From Bacillota bacterium (GTDB taxonomy: Bacteria; Bacillota; Clostridia; Tissierellales; Sedimentibacteraceae): a stretch of 48,607 bases of DNA. The notes below the pieces were generated by a model. The model saw only the letters and a list, made by a program, of their open reading frames with translations. It was not told where the DNA came from and did not search any database. The DNA lies in NCBI GenBank assembly GCA_023386345.1, contig JAEWJT010000019.1:1-48607 (forward strand), written 5' to 3'. The translations under genes were made by a program, and so were the position numbers. This document shows, piece after piece, positions 25,811-34,675 of this stretch (position 1 is the first letter of the stretch; every line of letters starts with the position of its first letter).

Positions 25811-25839
25811 ATTTTATGAGTTATAAATGTTTTTGCTAA
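25811..25839 (-). promoter_or_regulatory. Candidate feoAB promoter
   Basis: On the minus strand TTAGCA (25834-25839), 17 bp, TAAAAT (25811-25816). No clear Fur box was found around it. Confidence 0.4.
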
Positions 25840-25841
25840 TA

Positions 25842-25871
25842 AAAAAGTTGTGCAATTTGCACAACTTTTTA
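25842..25871 (-). terminator. Terminator of the CDF transporter gene
   Basis: A 14-bp perfect palindrome (25842-25855 with 25857-25870) with a 1-nt centre. The stop codon of the CDF gene lies in its arm, and the U tract reads into the feoA promoter region. Confidence 0.8.
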
Positions 25872-27044
25872 TTTTGTAGAATTATAGTTATAATCGATTA
25901 CCACTATTGGATAATATGTTTGATCTAGTTTTTTAATTTCCCTTGATATTGTACTTATCAATTCTTTGTCTTGTATCTTGCACCCTGGTGGCGCTACGAC
26001 ATCAAAGATTATATTTGTATGTGTCGAACCCTTTGCCAATCTGAAATCATGTATTGAATAGTCCTTACCTAGACTTTCAATGATAGCTATAATTTCTTCC
26101 TTAATAGTATTTGTTTCTTCATCATCAGTTATAACAGGGTCTAAATGTACGACTAAATTTATTCCCATTTCCTTTAGAATATCTCTTTCGATATTGTCTA
26201 TCATATCGTGGCTTTCTAGTATGTCATCCTTATATGAGACTTCAACGTGAACTGTAGCAAAATATTTATTTGCACCGTAGTTATGAACAACCAAATCGTG
26301 TATATTTATAACTCCTTCATAGGACATTATTTTTTTTACAATTTCATCTATTAATTCTTTGCTTGGTGGCTCGCCAAGGAGAGGACCAAGTATATCCTTT
26401 GATATGTCCCAACCAGAATACATTACAAATCCAGCGACGAGAATTCCAATATACCCATCTAATTGGATATTAAATAGTTTTGAAATAATTACAGATGCTA
26501 GGACTGCCGACGTTGCAACAACATCATTTAAGCTGTCCTTAGCGGTCGCTTTTATAGTTGCTGAGGAAATTTTTTCTGAAAGATTCATATTTGTAAAATA
26601 CATAAAAAGCTTTACCAATATTGAAAATATCAAAACAACTATCATAATTATACTAAATTCCAGTGGCTTTGGTGATATTATTTTAGCAAAAGATGTTTTA
26701 ATAAGCTCTATACCTAACATAAGTATAATGAACGCAACGATAAGTCCTGCTATATATTCAATACGTGCATGACCAAAGGGGTGCTCCTCATCGGCAGGCT
26801 TGCTGGCTAGTTTAAAGCCTATTAACGTTACAACTGATGAGGCTGCATCAGATAAATTGTTTATACCATCAGCAGTAATAGAAACACTACTAAAAATTAA
26901 ACCAACTAAAATTTTGCTGCTGCTAAGCAAAGCGTTGCATATGATACCTAAAATACTGCTAAGTTTCCCATAGCCTTCTCTTACTTTAGAATTTTTAATG
27001 TCCTCGTAGTTAGGAATGAATTTTTTTATCATTAAATTTATCAA
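25869..27044 (-). CDS. Cation diffusion facilitator family metal exporter
   Basis: 391 residues. Six membrane helices with the paired metal sites ADGINNLSDAASS and KDSLNDVVATSAV, the joining HPFGHARIEYIAG segment, and a C-terminal cytoplasmic domain with HDLVVHNYGANKYFATVHVEV. A second ferredoxin-like extension follows (last ~80 residues), longer than in ZitB-type members. The HD/DD pattern (D-N-D) is more Mn/Fe/Zn type than can be settled here. The start is taken as TTG at 27044 with GGGG 9 nt upstream; an ATG at 27032 has no ribosome site. It lies next to feoAB, suggesting a link to metal balance. Confidence 0.85.
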   Translation of the reverse strand: MINLMIKKFIPNYEDIKNSKVREGYGKLSSILGIICNALLSSSKILVGLIFSSVSITADGINNLSDAASSVVTLIGFKLASKPADEEHPFGHARIEYIAGLIVAFIILMLGIELIKTSFAKIISPKPLEFSIIMIVVLIFSILVKLFMYFTNMNLSEKISSATIKATAKDSLNDVVATSAVLASVIISKLFNIQLDGYIGILVAGFVMYSGWDISKDILGPLLGEPPSKELIDEIVKKIMSYEGVINIHDLVVHNYGANKYFATVHVEVSYKDDILESHDMIDNIERDILKEMGINLVVHLDPVITDDEETNTIKEEIIAIIESLGKDYSIHDFRLAKGSTHTNIIFDVVAPPGCKIQDKELISTISREIKKLDQTYYPIVVIDYNYNSTK

Positions 27045-27227
27045 TTATCTTTACCCCTTTTTTTATCCTTTAAATATAGCGATATTATAACAAAATATAA
27101 ATAAAATATAAAGAGTTATTTTTTATCGACTTTTTGATATTTTATAGCTTGAATTCTAAAATAAATAGCAAAGCGTGAATTAATTCTAATTATTAATGTT
27201 TTTTTTGTGCTTTTTTGGCAATTTTTA

Positions 27228-27256
27228 TTGACATTATGCAATAATAACTGTATAAT
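27228..27256 (+). promoter_or_regulatory. Consensus promoter of the diguanylate cyclase gene
   Basis: TTGACA (27228-27233), 17 bp, TATAAT (27251-27256): a perfect match, with CTG before the -10. Confidence 0.8.
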
Positions 27257-27293
27257 TTTTCTAAAATAATACATAGAAAGTCAGGTTAAGCAT

Positions 27294-29420
27294 ATGGATT
27301 TCTATTTACAGTATAAAGACCAATTTGATATGTTGCTGAAAGGTGAAGATAATGTTGTTTTTTTTACCGAAATGATGGCAAAAACAATTCGTCAGGATAT
27401 AGAATTGGCCGGGAAAATGCTTGATGCAACGCTGTCATTTTCAAAGAAACACAACTTGAATAAAGCAACAGCATTGCTGAATAATTATTATGGATGGTAT
27501 TGTTTTGATTTAGCGAGATATGATGAAGCTATTAAGGTAGCTTTAGAAGCATGCAATACCCTTGAAAAATATCCTGATGAAGTAGGTAAAAAAGGCTTAG
27601 CCCGTTTATGCAATCTTTTGATGTCAGTATATTCTCAAATTGGACAGATTGAGCTATCTAATGAATGGGGACTTAAGGGCGTTGAAATCGCTGAAAGCCT
27701 AAATGATGATGATATGCTTCTTGCCTTAATGCTAAACTTAGCTATAGGTTATACAGAGCTTGACGAATACAAAAAAGCTAAGGACATACTAAATTATATA
27801 AAGGTAAGAGGGTTCAAATTAGAAAGTGAAGGACAGATAATCTATTCACAAGCCTTGGCTGAAATAGAAATAATTCTTGGTGATGCAAAAAAAGCACTAA
27901 CTGAAATAGATAAAATATATAAAATCCTTGAAGAAATAAATCCGTTTATTTATATAAGTGAAATAAAGAAAATTGAGGCTATGGCTTATTCTAAGCTTGG
28001 TGATTATGAAAAAGCAGAAAAACTTTTTAAGGAATCATATGATTTGGCAGTTAAGTATAATCAATATTTTGAAATATGCAATACTATGGTAAAGTGGGCA
28101 GATATGCTCATAGAAAAAAATCAAGTTGATGAAGCTATCGAAAAATTCAATCAGTTTTTAGAAATTGGAGAAAAGTATCAATTTTATCAGCCTCTAAGGT
28201 ACTCTTACTTTAAATTGTATACAATATATAAAGAAAGAAACTTATTTGCAGAATCTTTATCTTACTTAGAAAAATATACACATATAGACAAAAAATTGTA
28301 TAATTATCATAACAGCCAATGGATGGCGAAGTTAGCTACAAGCCATAGTGTGCGTGAAGCTAGCCTCTATAAAATACTATACGACAAGACAGAGCTGCTT
28401 GCTTCAATTGGTAAAGAAATTATTTCTACATTAGATGAGAATGTTATTCTTAGAGTTATAACAGAAGAGATAAATAAATTTATGAAAGTTGATTCATTTA
28501 GTATAGCTCTTTACAATGAAGAAAATAATGAAATTACATATAAATATATAGATGATAATGGAAAATTAGCACAGAGAGAGCCGTTTAAAATAGATAAAAC
28601 GGACACATTTGCCAGTTACTGTATAAATAATAGAGACGATATCTTAGTACAAAATTTTTATGACGACTATAAAAAATATCTGGGTGTAGATAGAGTTGAA
28701 GATTATTCTGATATTAATCGTCATAACACAGTATATTTGTCATACTTATTCACTCCTATGGTCTTGAAGGATAAAATTATAGGATTGATGACAGTGCAGG
28801 CTCATAATGCAGGTGTTTATACTCAAAATGAATTAAATACCTTAAAGATATTAAGTAACTATGTTTCTATAGCCATAGACAATTCAATTACATACAAGAA
28901 AATGGAAAGAATTGCTATATATGATAATCTAACAGGTTTATATAGTAGGCGTGAAATTTTTAAGTTTGGAGATGACGGCTTTAATGTATTTAAAAAAACA
29001 GGTCAAAAAATGACAGTAGCTATGATTGACATAGATAGATTTAAAAATGTCAATGATACCTATGGTCATGTTGAGGGTGATAAGATATTAAGGTCATTGG
29101 CAGAATTAATTTCTCGAAATATCAGAAAAACTGATTTTGCTGGCAGATATGGCGGGGAGGAATTTCTTTTAGTTTTGACCAATACAAAGGGTGACGGAGC
29201 AAGGCTTTTGATTGAAAAAATTCGAAACCTTGTAGCTAATAAAAAATTTATACTGAGCAAAAACATCAAAATAAATATAACTATAAGTATAGGCTTATAC
29301 GAAGTTGAAAAAAGCGATAAGGATTTCATGTCCTGTGTAAAAAAAGCGGATGAAGCTATGTATAAGGCAAAAGAATTATCTCGAAATTGTGTTGTTTTAT
29401 ACAACGAGATAGGAGCTTAA
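27294..29420 (+). CDS. TPR-GAF-GGDEF diguanylate cyclase
   Basis: 708 residues, no signal peptide or membrane segment. Residues 1 to about 350 are helical TPR-like repeats (LGDYEKAEKLFKESYDLA is one unit). A GAF domain spans about 370-530 (LASIGKEIISTLDENVILRV ... GLMTVQAHNAG). The GGDEF domain is C-terminal: RYGGEEF with the active GGEEF at 620-624 and an intact inhibitory I-site RKTD (611-614). It should make cyclic di-GMP in the cytoplasm under allosteric inhibition; TPR and GAF parts are the sensors. The ribosome site before the ATG is weak. It stands alone, with its own promoter and terminator. Confidence 0.9.
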   Translation: MDFYLQYKDQFDMLLKGEDNVVFFTEMMAKTIRQDIELAGKMLDATLSFSKKHNLNKATALLNNYYGWYCFDLARYDEAIKVALEACNTLEKYPDEVGKKGLARLCNLLMSVYSQIGQIELSNEWGLKGVEIAESLNDDDMLLALMLNLAIGYTELDEYKKAKDILNYIKVRGFKLESEGQIIYSQALAEIEIILGDAKKALTEIDKIYKILEEINPFIYISEIKKIEAMAYSKLGDYEKAEKLFKESYDLAVKYNQYFEICNTMVKWADMLIEKNQVDEAIEKFNQFLEIGEKYQFYQPLRYSYFKLYTIYKERNLFAESLSYLEKYTHIDKKLYNYHNSQWMAKLATSHSVREASLYKILYDKTELLASIGKEIISTLDENVILRVITEEINKFMKVDSFSIALYNEENNEITYKYIDDNGKLAQREPFKIDKTDTFASYCINNRDDILVQNFYDDYKKYLGVDRVEDYSDINRHNTVYLSYLFTPMVLKDKIIGLMTVQAHNAGVYTQNELNTLKILSNYVSIAIDNSITYKKMERIAIYDNLTGLYSRREIFKFGDDGFNVFKKTGQKMTVAMIDIDRFKNVNDTYGHVEGDKILRSLAELISRNIRKTDFAGRYGGEEFLLVLTNTKGDGARLLIEKIRNLVANKKFILSKNIKINITISIGLYEVEKSDKDFMSCVKKADEAMYKAKELSRNCVVLYNEIGA

Positions 29421-29431
29421 TGTTATGTCAA

Positions 29432-29480
29432 AAAACCACAAAGAAAGGTGTATCAGCAATTTTCTTTGTGGTTTTATTAT
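29432..29480 (+). terminator. Terminator of the diguanylate cyclase gene
   Basis: A 15-bp perfect stem (29432-29446 with 29461-29475), a 14-nt loop and an A/T-rich T tail. Confidence 0.8.
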
Positions 29481-29501
29481 TTTTAAAAAATCAAAAAATT
29501 A

Positions 29502-29537
29502 TTGACATATAATATTATATGCCATATAATATTATAT
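29502..29537 (+). promoter_or_regulatory. padR promoter overlapped by a duplicated palindromic operator
   Basis: TTGACA (29502-29507), 17 bp, TATAAT (29525-29530). Two identical 14-base perfect palindromes, ATATAATATTATAT, lie at 29507-29520 and 29524-29537. The first fills the spacer and touches the -35; the second covers the -10 and the likely start. Centres are 17 bp apart. PadR bound here would shut the promoter off. Confidence 0.75.
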
Positions 29538-29570
29538 CATGAGATAAAATGATAGCTAAAGGAGGTAAAT

Positions 29571-29882
29571 ATGGTATTTCAATTAGGGTCAGCATTGCTA
29601 GATGCGTGTGTCTTATCAGTTTTATCAAGAGATGATGCGTATGGATACAAATTGACACAGGAAGTTCGAGAGGTTATAAACATATCAGAATCTACACTAT
29701 ATCCGGTCCTTAGAAGGTTACAAAAGGATGAATGCTTGGAAACATACGATATGCCTTATCAGGGTCGAAATAGAAGATATTATAAAATTACTACAAGAGG
29801 AAAAGATGTTCTTGATGTGTATTTAGAAGAGTGGAAATTATATTCAGAAAAAATTAACAAGGTTTTTTATGGAGGGAAATAG
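29571..29882 (+). CDS. PadR-family transcriptional regulator
   Basis: 103 residues, the short PadR-s2 type: a winged helix (LSVLSRDDAYGYKLTQEV, SESTLYPVLRRLQKDECLE, RRYYKITTRGKDVL) plus one dimer helix. GGAGG is 5 nt before the ATG. It is first in a padR-DUF1700-DUF4097 unit, a common cell-envelope arrangement in Firmicutes. It probably represses its own operon through the double palindrome upstream. Its stop codon is directly followed by the next ATG. Confidence 0.92.
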   Translation: MVFQLGSALLDACVLSVLSRDDAYGYKLTQEVREVINISESTLYPVLRRLQKDECLETYDMPYQGRNRRYYKITTRGKDVLDVYLEEWKLYSEKINKVFYGGK

Positions 29883-30557
29883 ATGGATAAGAAGCAGTTT
29901 ATCAATGAATTAAGAAATAGGCTCAGTAGCTTGCCTTATGATGAACGAGAAAAGGCTATAAGCTATTATGAGGAGTATTTTGATGATGCAGGTGCTGAAA
30001 ATGAAGATAGCGTTGTTTATGAGCTTGGAGATATAGAGAAAATAGCTCAAGAAATAATTGAAAATTCAAGTTCAAATGCGGACTCAATATCAGTAAATAA
30101 ATTTACAATTTCTGGGGATAGTGATTATATTGTTGATAAAAACGATAGGGTCTATGGTATTGAACAAAGCAGAGGAAACAATAAAAATAATTCATATAGC
30201 TATAAAGAAAGTTATAACGAAAAACAGACTAAAGGAAAGAGAGAAATGAAGCCTGTTTATATTGTTCTGATTATACTAGGTGCTATAGTAGCCTTCCCGA
30301 TAATCATGACATTATTTGGACTTGTAATGGGATTGTTTGGAGCGATAATTGGAGTTATTGGAGCGGCATTTGGTATAGCAATATCTGGAATAGTAGCGAT
30401 ATTTTCCATTCCATTTGTGGGCTTAGCAGCAATAGGCAGCACACTTTACTATTTAGGAAAAGGAATATTAAGCATAGCGCTATTAATTGTAATATTTATA
30501 GTAATTATTAAGTTAATAAAGGCAATAATTGATTTTATTAAAAACAGAGAAGAATAA
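29883..30557 (+). CDS. DUF1700 membrane protein (HAAS domain)
   Basis: 224 residues. The N-terminal ~65 residues are the HAAS-type helical domain (KKQFINELRNRLSSLPYDER, ISYYEEYFDDAG). A low-complexity Asn/Ser/Lys linker follows, then three to four glycine-rich hydrophobic helices (MTLFGLVMGLFGAIIGVIG). The HAAS domain is often paired with PadR regulators and may act as their partner at the membrane. It starts 1 nt after the padR stop, with GGAGGG inside the end of padR. Confidence 0.88.
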   Translation: MDKKQFINELRNRLSSLPYDEREKAISYYEEYFDDAGAENEDSVVYELGDIEKIAQEIIENSSSNADSISVNKFTISGDSDYIVDKNDRVYGIEQSRGNNKNNSYSYKESYNEKQTKGKREMKPVYIVLIILGAIVAFPIIMTLFGLVMGLFGAIIGVIGAAFGIAISGIVAIFSIPFVGLAAIGSTLYYLGKGILSIALLIVIFIVIIKLIKAIIDFIKNREE

Positions 30558-30632
30558 TTTAAGGATAAAATTCCTGTATTTTTAAATAATAGCAGCTTAT
30601 ATTTAAAAAAATTATAAAGAAAGGCAAAGTGA

Positions 30633-31499
30633 TTGAAAATGAAAAAAACACTTATAGTTATAATAATAATTGGTCTCGTGCTACTCGTTTTAGGAAAGAT
30701 TATGATGAGTTATAACAATGATGAGTCAGATTTAGCATTGGCAAATAAAGACAATTTAAATTCTGATGTAGAAAAAGAGACGATAAATAAGGAATACGAC
30801 GATGTAAAAAATATCAATTTAGATTTAGGTTTTTATTCTATTGTAATACAAGAAGATAGTAATATAAAAAATGTTCAATTAACATTGAAAAAGCCAATAG
30901 TTACGTCAAATGGAAAAGATATTAATAAGATAGAATGTAAAAATGGAGATTTAACAATTTCTCAAAAACAGGAGAAAACTTGGTTTTTGAATGGAAGCTT
31001 TAATTTTGAAAAGGGAAAAGGAGAACTGTTGATTAAAATACCCGCTAAGAGTGAATTAAATAATATAAATATTAACAATGGAGTTGGTAGTATAAAATTA
31101 AATAATATATCAGCAGAGTTTCTCAAAATAAATTCTGGAACTTCTTCAGTTACTATACAAGGACTTAATGTGACTGACTGCAATATTGCCGGTGGAACAG
31201 GAAGTATAAATTTATATGATATTTCAACTGATAAAATAGAAATAGAGAGTGGAACAGGCAGTGTTCTTGTAAATGGAGACATTAAAAAGAAAATTGATAT
31301 AAATACTGGAACAGGTAGTGTACAGCTTGAGCTTGAAGGTAAAGAGAAAGATTATAATTATAATATAGAAGCTGGTCTTGGAAGAATAGAAATAAATCAA
31401 AATACATACAAAAAAAGGGCAGATATAGACAATGAATCAAGCTACTGCGATATAGAAGCAAGTACTGGAACAGGCAGCATTAAAATTAAAACTAAATAG
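30633..31499 (+). CDS. DUF4097 family beta-helix membrane-anchored protein
   Basis: 288 residues. One N-terminal helix (LIVIIIIGLVLLVLGKIMM) anchors it in the membrane, and the rest is outside. Residues from about 50 form a right-handed beta-helix-like DUF4097 domain with GTGSI-type turns repeated every ~20 residues (NNGVGSIKL, GGTGSINLY, SGTGSVLVN, TGTGSVQLE, GLGRIEIN, GTGSIKIK). AAAGG is 8 nt before a TTG at 30633 and 14 nt before an ATG at 30639; either is possible. It is third in the padR unit, 75 nt after DUF1700, and may help sense envelope stress. Confidence 0.85.
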   Translation: MKMKKTLIVIIIIGLVLLVLGKIMMSYNNDESDLALANKDNLNSDVEKETINKEYDDVKNINLDLGFYSIVIQEDSNIKNVQLTLKKPIVTSNGKDINKIECKNGDLTISQKQEKTWFLNGSFNFEKGKGELLIKIPAKSELNNININNGVGSIKLNNISAEFLKINSGTSSVTIQGLNVTDCNIAGGTGSINLYDISTDKIEIESGTGSVLVNGDIKKKIDINTGTGSVQLELEGKEKDYNYNIEAGLGRIEINQNTYKKRADIDNESSYCDIEASTGTGSIKIKTK

Positions 31500-31509
31500 A
31501 AAGTTCTAA

Positions 31510-31537
31510 AGGCGGAGTTGTTACTTCGCCTATTTTT
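31510..31537 (+). terminator. Terminator of the padR unit
   Basis: An 8-bp stem with one G-U pair (31510-31517 with 31524-31531) and ATTTTT. The rest of the gap 31538-31818 holds two possible -10 boxes (31634-31639 and 31667-31672) for the next operon, and no ORF. Confidence 0.65.
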
Positions 31538-31818
31538 ATGTGATAATATAAGTGAAAATAAACTTATATATAAAATACTCAATATTCATAAAATCTTAAG
31601 AATTTGGTTACTTTTTTCTTAATAAATTTGTTTTATAATTTTCTATGTTATGGCGAGTGTTTGTAGTATAATAATGATATAAAGTTTTACTATAACCCCC
31701 AAATTAATTGTGAATACATAGAAATATTGAAAATAGTATACAAGCTTAGGTGTTTGTTATTTTCAGATTAGTATTACTATATAACACTCCCCAATATTAG
31801 AGAAAGGATGTGATTGCA

Positions 31819-32505
31819 ATGAATATACTTGTTTGCGATGATGAAAAAGAAATTGTAGAGGCGATAGAGATATATCTTACAAATGAAGGCTACAATATAA
31901 TCAAAGCTTACAATGGCAGACAAGCTATAGAGCTTATGAAAGAAAATGAGATTCATCTAATAATTATGGATATCATGATGCCAGAGATGGACGGTATAAA
32001 GGCAACTTCAAAGATACGTGAATCTTATAATGTGCCTGTATTAATGCTTTCAGCAAAATCTGAGGACACAGACAAAATAATAGGTCTTAACATGGGTGCT
32101 GATGATTATGTGACAAAGCCGTTTAATCCTTTAGAGCTTATAGCAAGAGTTAAATCACAGCTTAGAAGATATACCTCGCTTGGTAACTTTGTTGCTAAGC
32201 AGAATGTTTTTAAAACAGGAGGACTCGTCATAGATGACGAAAAAAAAGAAGTAACAGTAGACTGTGAACCTGTAAGGCTAACTCCAGTCGAATATAAAAT
32301 TTTATTATTGCTTATTTCAAACATGGGCAAGGTATTCTCAATAGATAATATATACGGAAGCGTTTGGAATGAATTATCCTGTGGCTCGGATAATACAATT
32401 GCTGTACATATTCGCAGAATTCGAGAAAAGATAGAAATAGATCCAAAAAAACCAAGATATTTGAAGGTGGTGTGGGGCGTTGGCTACAAGATTGAAAAAA
32501 ATTAG
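31819..32505 (+). CDS. OmpR/VanR-type response regulator
   Basis: 228 residues: a receiver domain (CDDEKEIVEA, phosphoacceptor in LIIMDIMMPEMDG, conserved KPF in VTKPFNPLEL) and an OmpR winged helix (LTPVEYKILLLLISNMGKVF ... RRIREKIEIDPKKPRYLKVVWGVGY). AAAGGA is 10 nt before the ATG at 31819; a GTG at 31810 sits on the ribosome site. It overlaps the next gene by 26 nt, so they are coupled. The target genes are unknown; this VanR-like branch often handles cell-wall stress or peptide resistance. Confidence 0.9.
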   Translation: MNILVCDDEKEIVEAIEIYLTNEGYNIIKAYNGRQAIELMKENEIHLIIMDIMMPEMDGIKATSKIRESYNVPVLMLSAKSEDTDKIIGLNMGADDYVTKPFNPLELIARVKSQLRRYTSLGNFVAKQNVFKTGGLVIDDEKKEVTVDCEPVRLTPVEYKILLLLISNMGKVFSIDNIYGSVWNELSCGSDNTIAVHIRRIREKIEIDPKKPRYLKVVWGVGYKIEKN

Positions 32506-34462
32506 CAGAAGCATGTTATTAAAGGTATTAGCATTTATTATTATAATAGCAGGTGTATTGGGAATTTTATTATCTGCATATGATGTTAAGGATGTACGCT
32601 ATTTTGAATCTCTAACAATAGAAAACTTTTTAGAAAGTACAGAGCATGCACAAATATATGCAGATTCTATTAGAAACGTAATAACAGCACTTAATTGGTA
32701 TAATCACCTACAGGAATATAATAGGGCAATGGGGTATTTTGCAAGAAATCAGTGGATAGATTACAATGCTACTGACGGTACAGATATAGTTAAAAATACT
32801 TCTAGGAGCAAAGAAAGTTTTGCATCTCTTAGAAGTCATATCTATATTAGTAACGAAAGAGTTGACTTAAGTCCAGAAAGTCCGGAATTGCGTTCATATA
32901 TAAGCATGATGATTAATGAATCTACTGGAGGTAATACATCAGATTTTAGATATGAAATTAATATTGGACTATCCGAATCTTTTTTACAAACTACTATAGC
33001 TCAATGGAACAAGGACAGACAAACATTATTTGAAGCAGTAAAAATTGCAATATCATCAATATTAGGTATGTTAATTTCCTTTATTTATCTTGTATTTGTT
33101 ACAGGCAAAAAAAGCTCAGATGATGAGATACACTTAAGCTTTGTAGATAAATTGTTATTTACCGACCTAAATTTAGCAATTATTGCAACATCTATGTTTG
33201 TAGGTATAGAAGTTGTTAGAGATGGTCCAAGTATCAATTATTATAATAAAATTCCTATAATTTTATCGATATTGTTTGTGGCTAGTGTACTTATAGTACT
33301 TGTTTTATCACTCATTAGACATATGAAGAATAAATCATTTATAAAACATTCATTGATATATATAGTATTATCTAAGATATATAAAATACTGCATAATATT
33401 TATAGATTTTTTGTAGAATTATTTTTGGGTGGACCATTGATGATTAAAGCGATGCTTGTACTAAGCTTGTTTACTGTAGCCTGTATTTTATCAATTGAAT
33501 TTCCTCCTTTAATTATAGTTGTATTCCCCGTAGCAGTATATCTAGTATTTATTTATGTGAAAAAATTTAATTTAATTAAACAAATTGTAAAAAACATAAA
33601 GGATGGAGATATTAAAAATTCTATTATAGCTACAATTGCTGGAAGAGGAGAGCTGGCAATGCTTGCAAATGACATAAACAGCATAGCAGAGGGTCTTGAT
33701 AAAGCTGTTAAAAACGAAGTTAAGAGTCAAAGAATGAAATCAGAGCTAATATCAAATGTTTCGCATGATATTAAAACTCCTTTGACTTCGATTATAAATT
33801 ATGTTGATTTACTGAAAAAAGAGGGTATGGATTCAGAAAATGCTTCTAAATACCTTGATATATTAGAGCAAAAATCACAAAGACTTAAAATTCTTACTGA
33901 GGATTTATTTGAAGCAGCCAAGGCTTCAAGCGGAGATATGCCTATTGAACTTGAAAGACTTGATGTTTTTTCATTAATTCAACAGGGCTTAGCTGAGCTA
34001 GATGACAGGATTGAAAAATCTGGACTTCATTTTAAAGTTAGCATTCCAGAAGAAAAAACGTATGTATTAGCAGACGGAAGACTATTGTGGAGAGTTATAG
34101 AAAATCTTTTATCTAATGTGTTCAAATACGCTTTAAGAGGTTCAAGAGTTTATATAGGTGTAGTTAATGATGAAAGCTCTGACAAAATTTCTCTAATAAT
34201 TAAAAACATATCTTCATATGAGCTGAATGTAGCAGTAGATGAACTGATGGAGAGATTTAAAAGAGCAGATGAATCAAGAAACAGCGAGGGAAGTGGGTTA
34301 GGACTAGCTATAGCCAAGGATTTAATGGAAATGCAAAAAGGAAGTTTAAATTTAGAAATAGATGGAGATTTGTTCAAGGCGATAGTGAACATACCTAAAT
34401 GTGAGTATGAAACGACTGAAAGCATAGAGATAGAAAATAACATAGAGATAGAAAATTCATAA
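32480..34462 (+). CDS. VanS-like sensor histidine kinase
   Basis: 660 residues. Large N-terminal part with a first membrane helix, an extracellular ~140-residue sensor, then about five more helices to residue 370. A HAMP-like linker leads to the HisKA box SNVSHDIKTPLTSI and the ATPase domain with N-box LLSNVFKYA and GSGLGLAIAK. The DxGxG box is not recognisable, as in this kinase branch, which has IIKNISSYELNV there. The start is TTG at 32480 inside the regulator gene, preceded by AAGGTGG; an ATG at 32513 has no ribosome site. It ends with a Glu/Ile-repeat tail (IEIENNIEIENS). Confidence 0.88.
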   Translation: MATRLKKISRSMLLKVLAFIIIIAGVLGILLSAYDVKDVRYFESLTIENFLESTEHAQIYADSIRNVITALNWYNHLQEYNRAMGYFARNQWIDYNATDGTDIVKNTSRSKESFASLRSHIYISNERVDLSPESPELRSYISMMINESTGGNTSDFRYEINIGLSESFLQTTIAQWNKDRQTLFEAVKIAISSILGMLISFIYLVFVTGKKSSDDEIHLSFVDKLLFTDLNLAIIATSMFVGIEVVRDGPSINYYNKIPIILSILFVASVLIVLVLSLIRHMKNKSFIKHSLIYIVLSKIYKILHNIYRFFVELFLGGPLMIKAMLVLSLFTVACILSIEFPPLIIVVFPVAVYLVFIYVKKFNLIKQIVKNIKDGDIKNSIIATIAGRGELAMLANDINSIAEGLDKAVKNEVKSQRMKSELISNVSHDIKTPLTSIINYVDLLKKEGMDSENASKYLDILEQKSQRLKILTEDLFEAAKASSGDMPIELERLDVFSLIQQGLAELDDRIEKSGLHFKVSIPEEKTYVLADGRLLWRVIENLLSNVFKYALRGSRVYIGVVNDESSDKISLIIKNISSYELNVAVDELMERFKRADESRNSEGSGLGLAIAKDLMEMQKGSLNLEIDGDLFKAIVNIPKCEYETTESIEIENNIEIENS

Positions 34463-34534
34463 ATTATGTATAAAAATAATGTGAAGTGTTAAACTTTCGC
34501 AATACAAAGTTTCTAGCATTAAACGACAAAAGCT

Positions 34535-34597
34535 AAAAGACATGAAAAGTATATTTATTGTAAAATTTTTATAAAATATACTTTTCATGTCTTTTTT
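34535..34597 (+). terminator. Large terminator after the sensor kinase
   Basis: A 22-bp perfect stem (34535-34556 with 34574-34595) and a T6 tail. Its right-arm core ACTTTTCATGTC is repeated directly at 34600-34611, where GGAC/GTCC make a small second hairpin (34598-34612). A TATAAT at 34641-34646 begins the next gene's promoter. Confidence 0.8.
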
Positions 34598-34675
34598 GGA
34601 CTTTTCATGTCCGTGCCGTTACAAGAATAAAAAAATAGCGTATAATCTATTTAAATAAAAATTAGGAGGTAAAAA

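Noticed and set aside
25760..25841. Fur box before feoA
   Set aside because: A/T-rich repeats are present, but no 19-base Fur-like inverted repeat (GATAATGATTATC type) is found.
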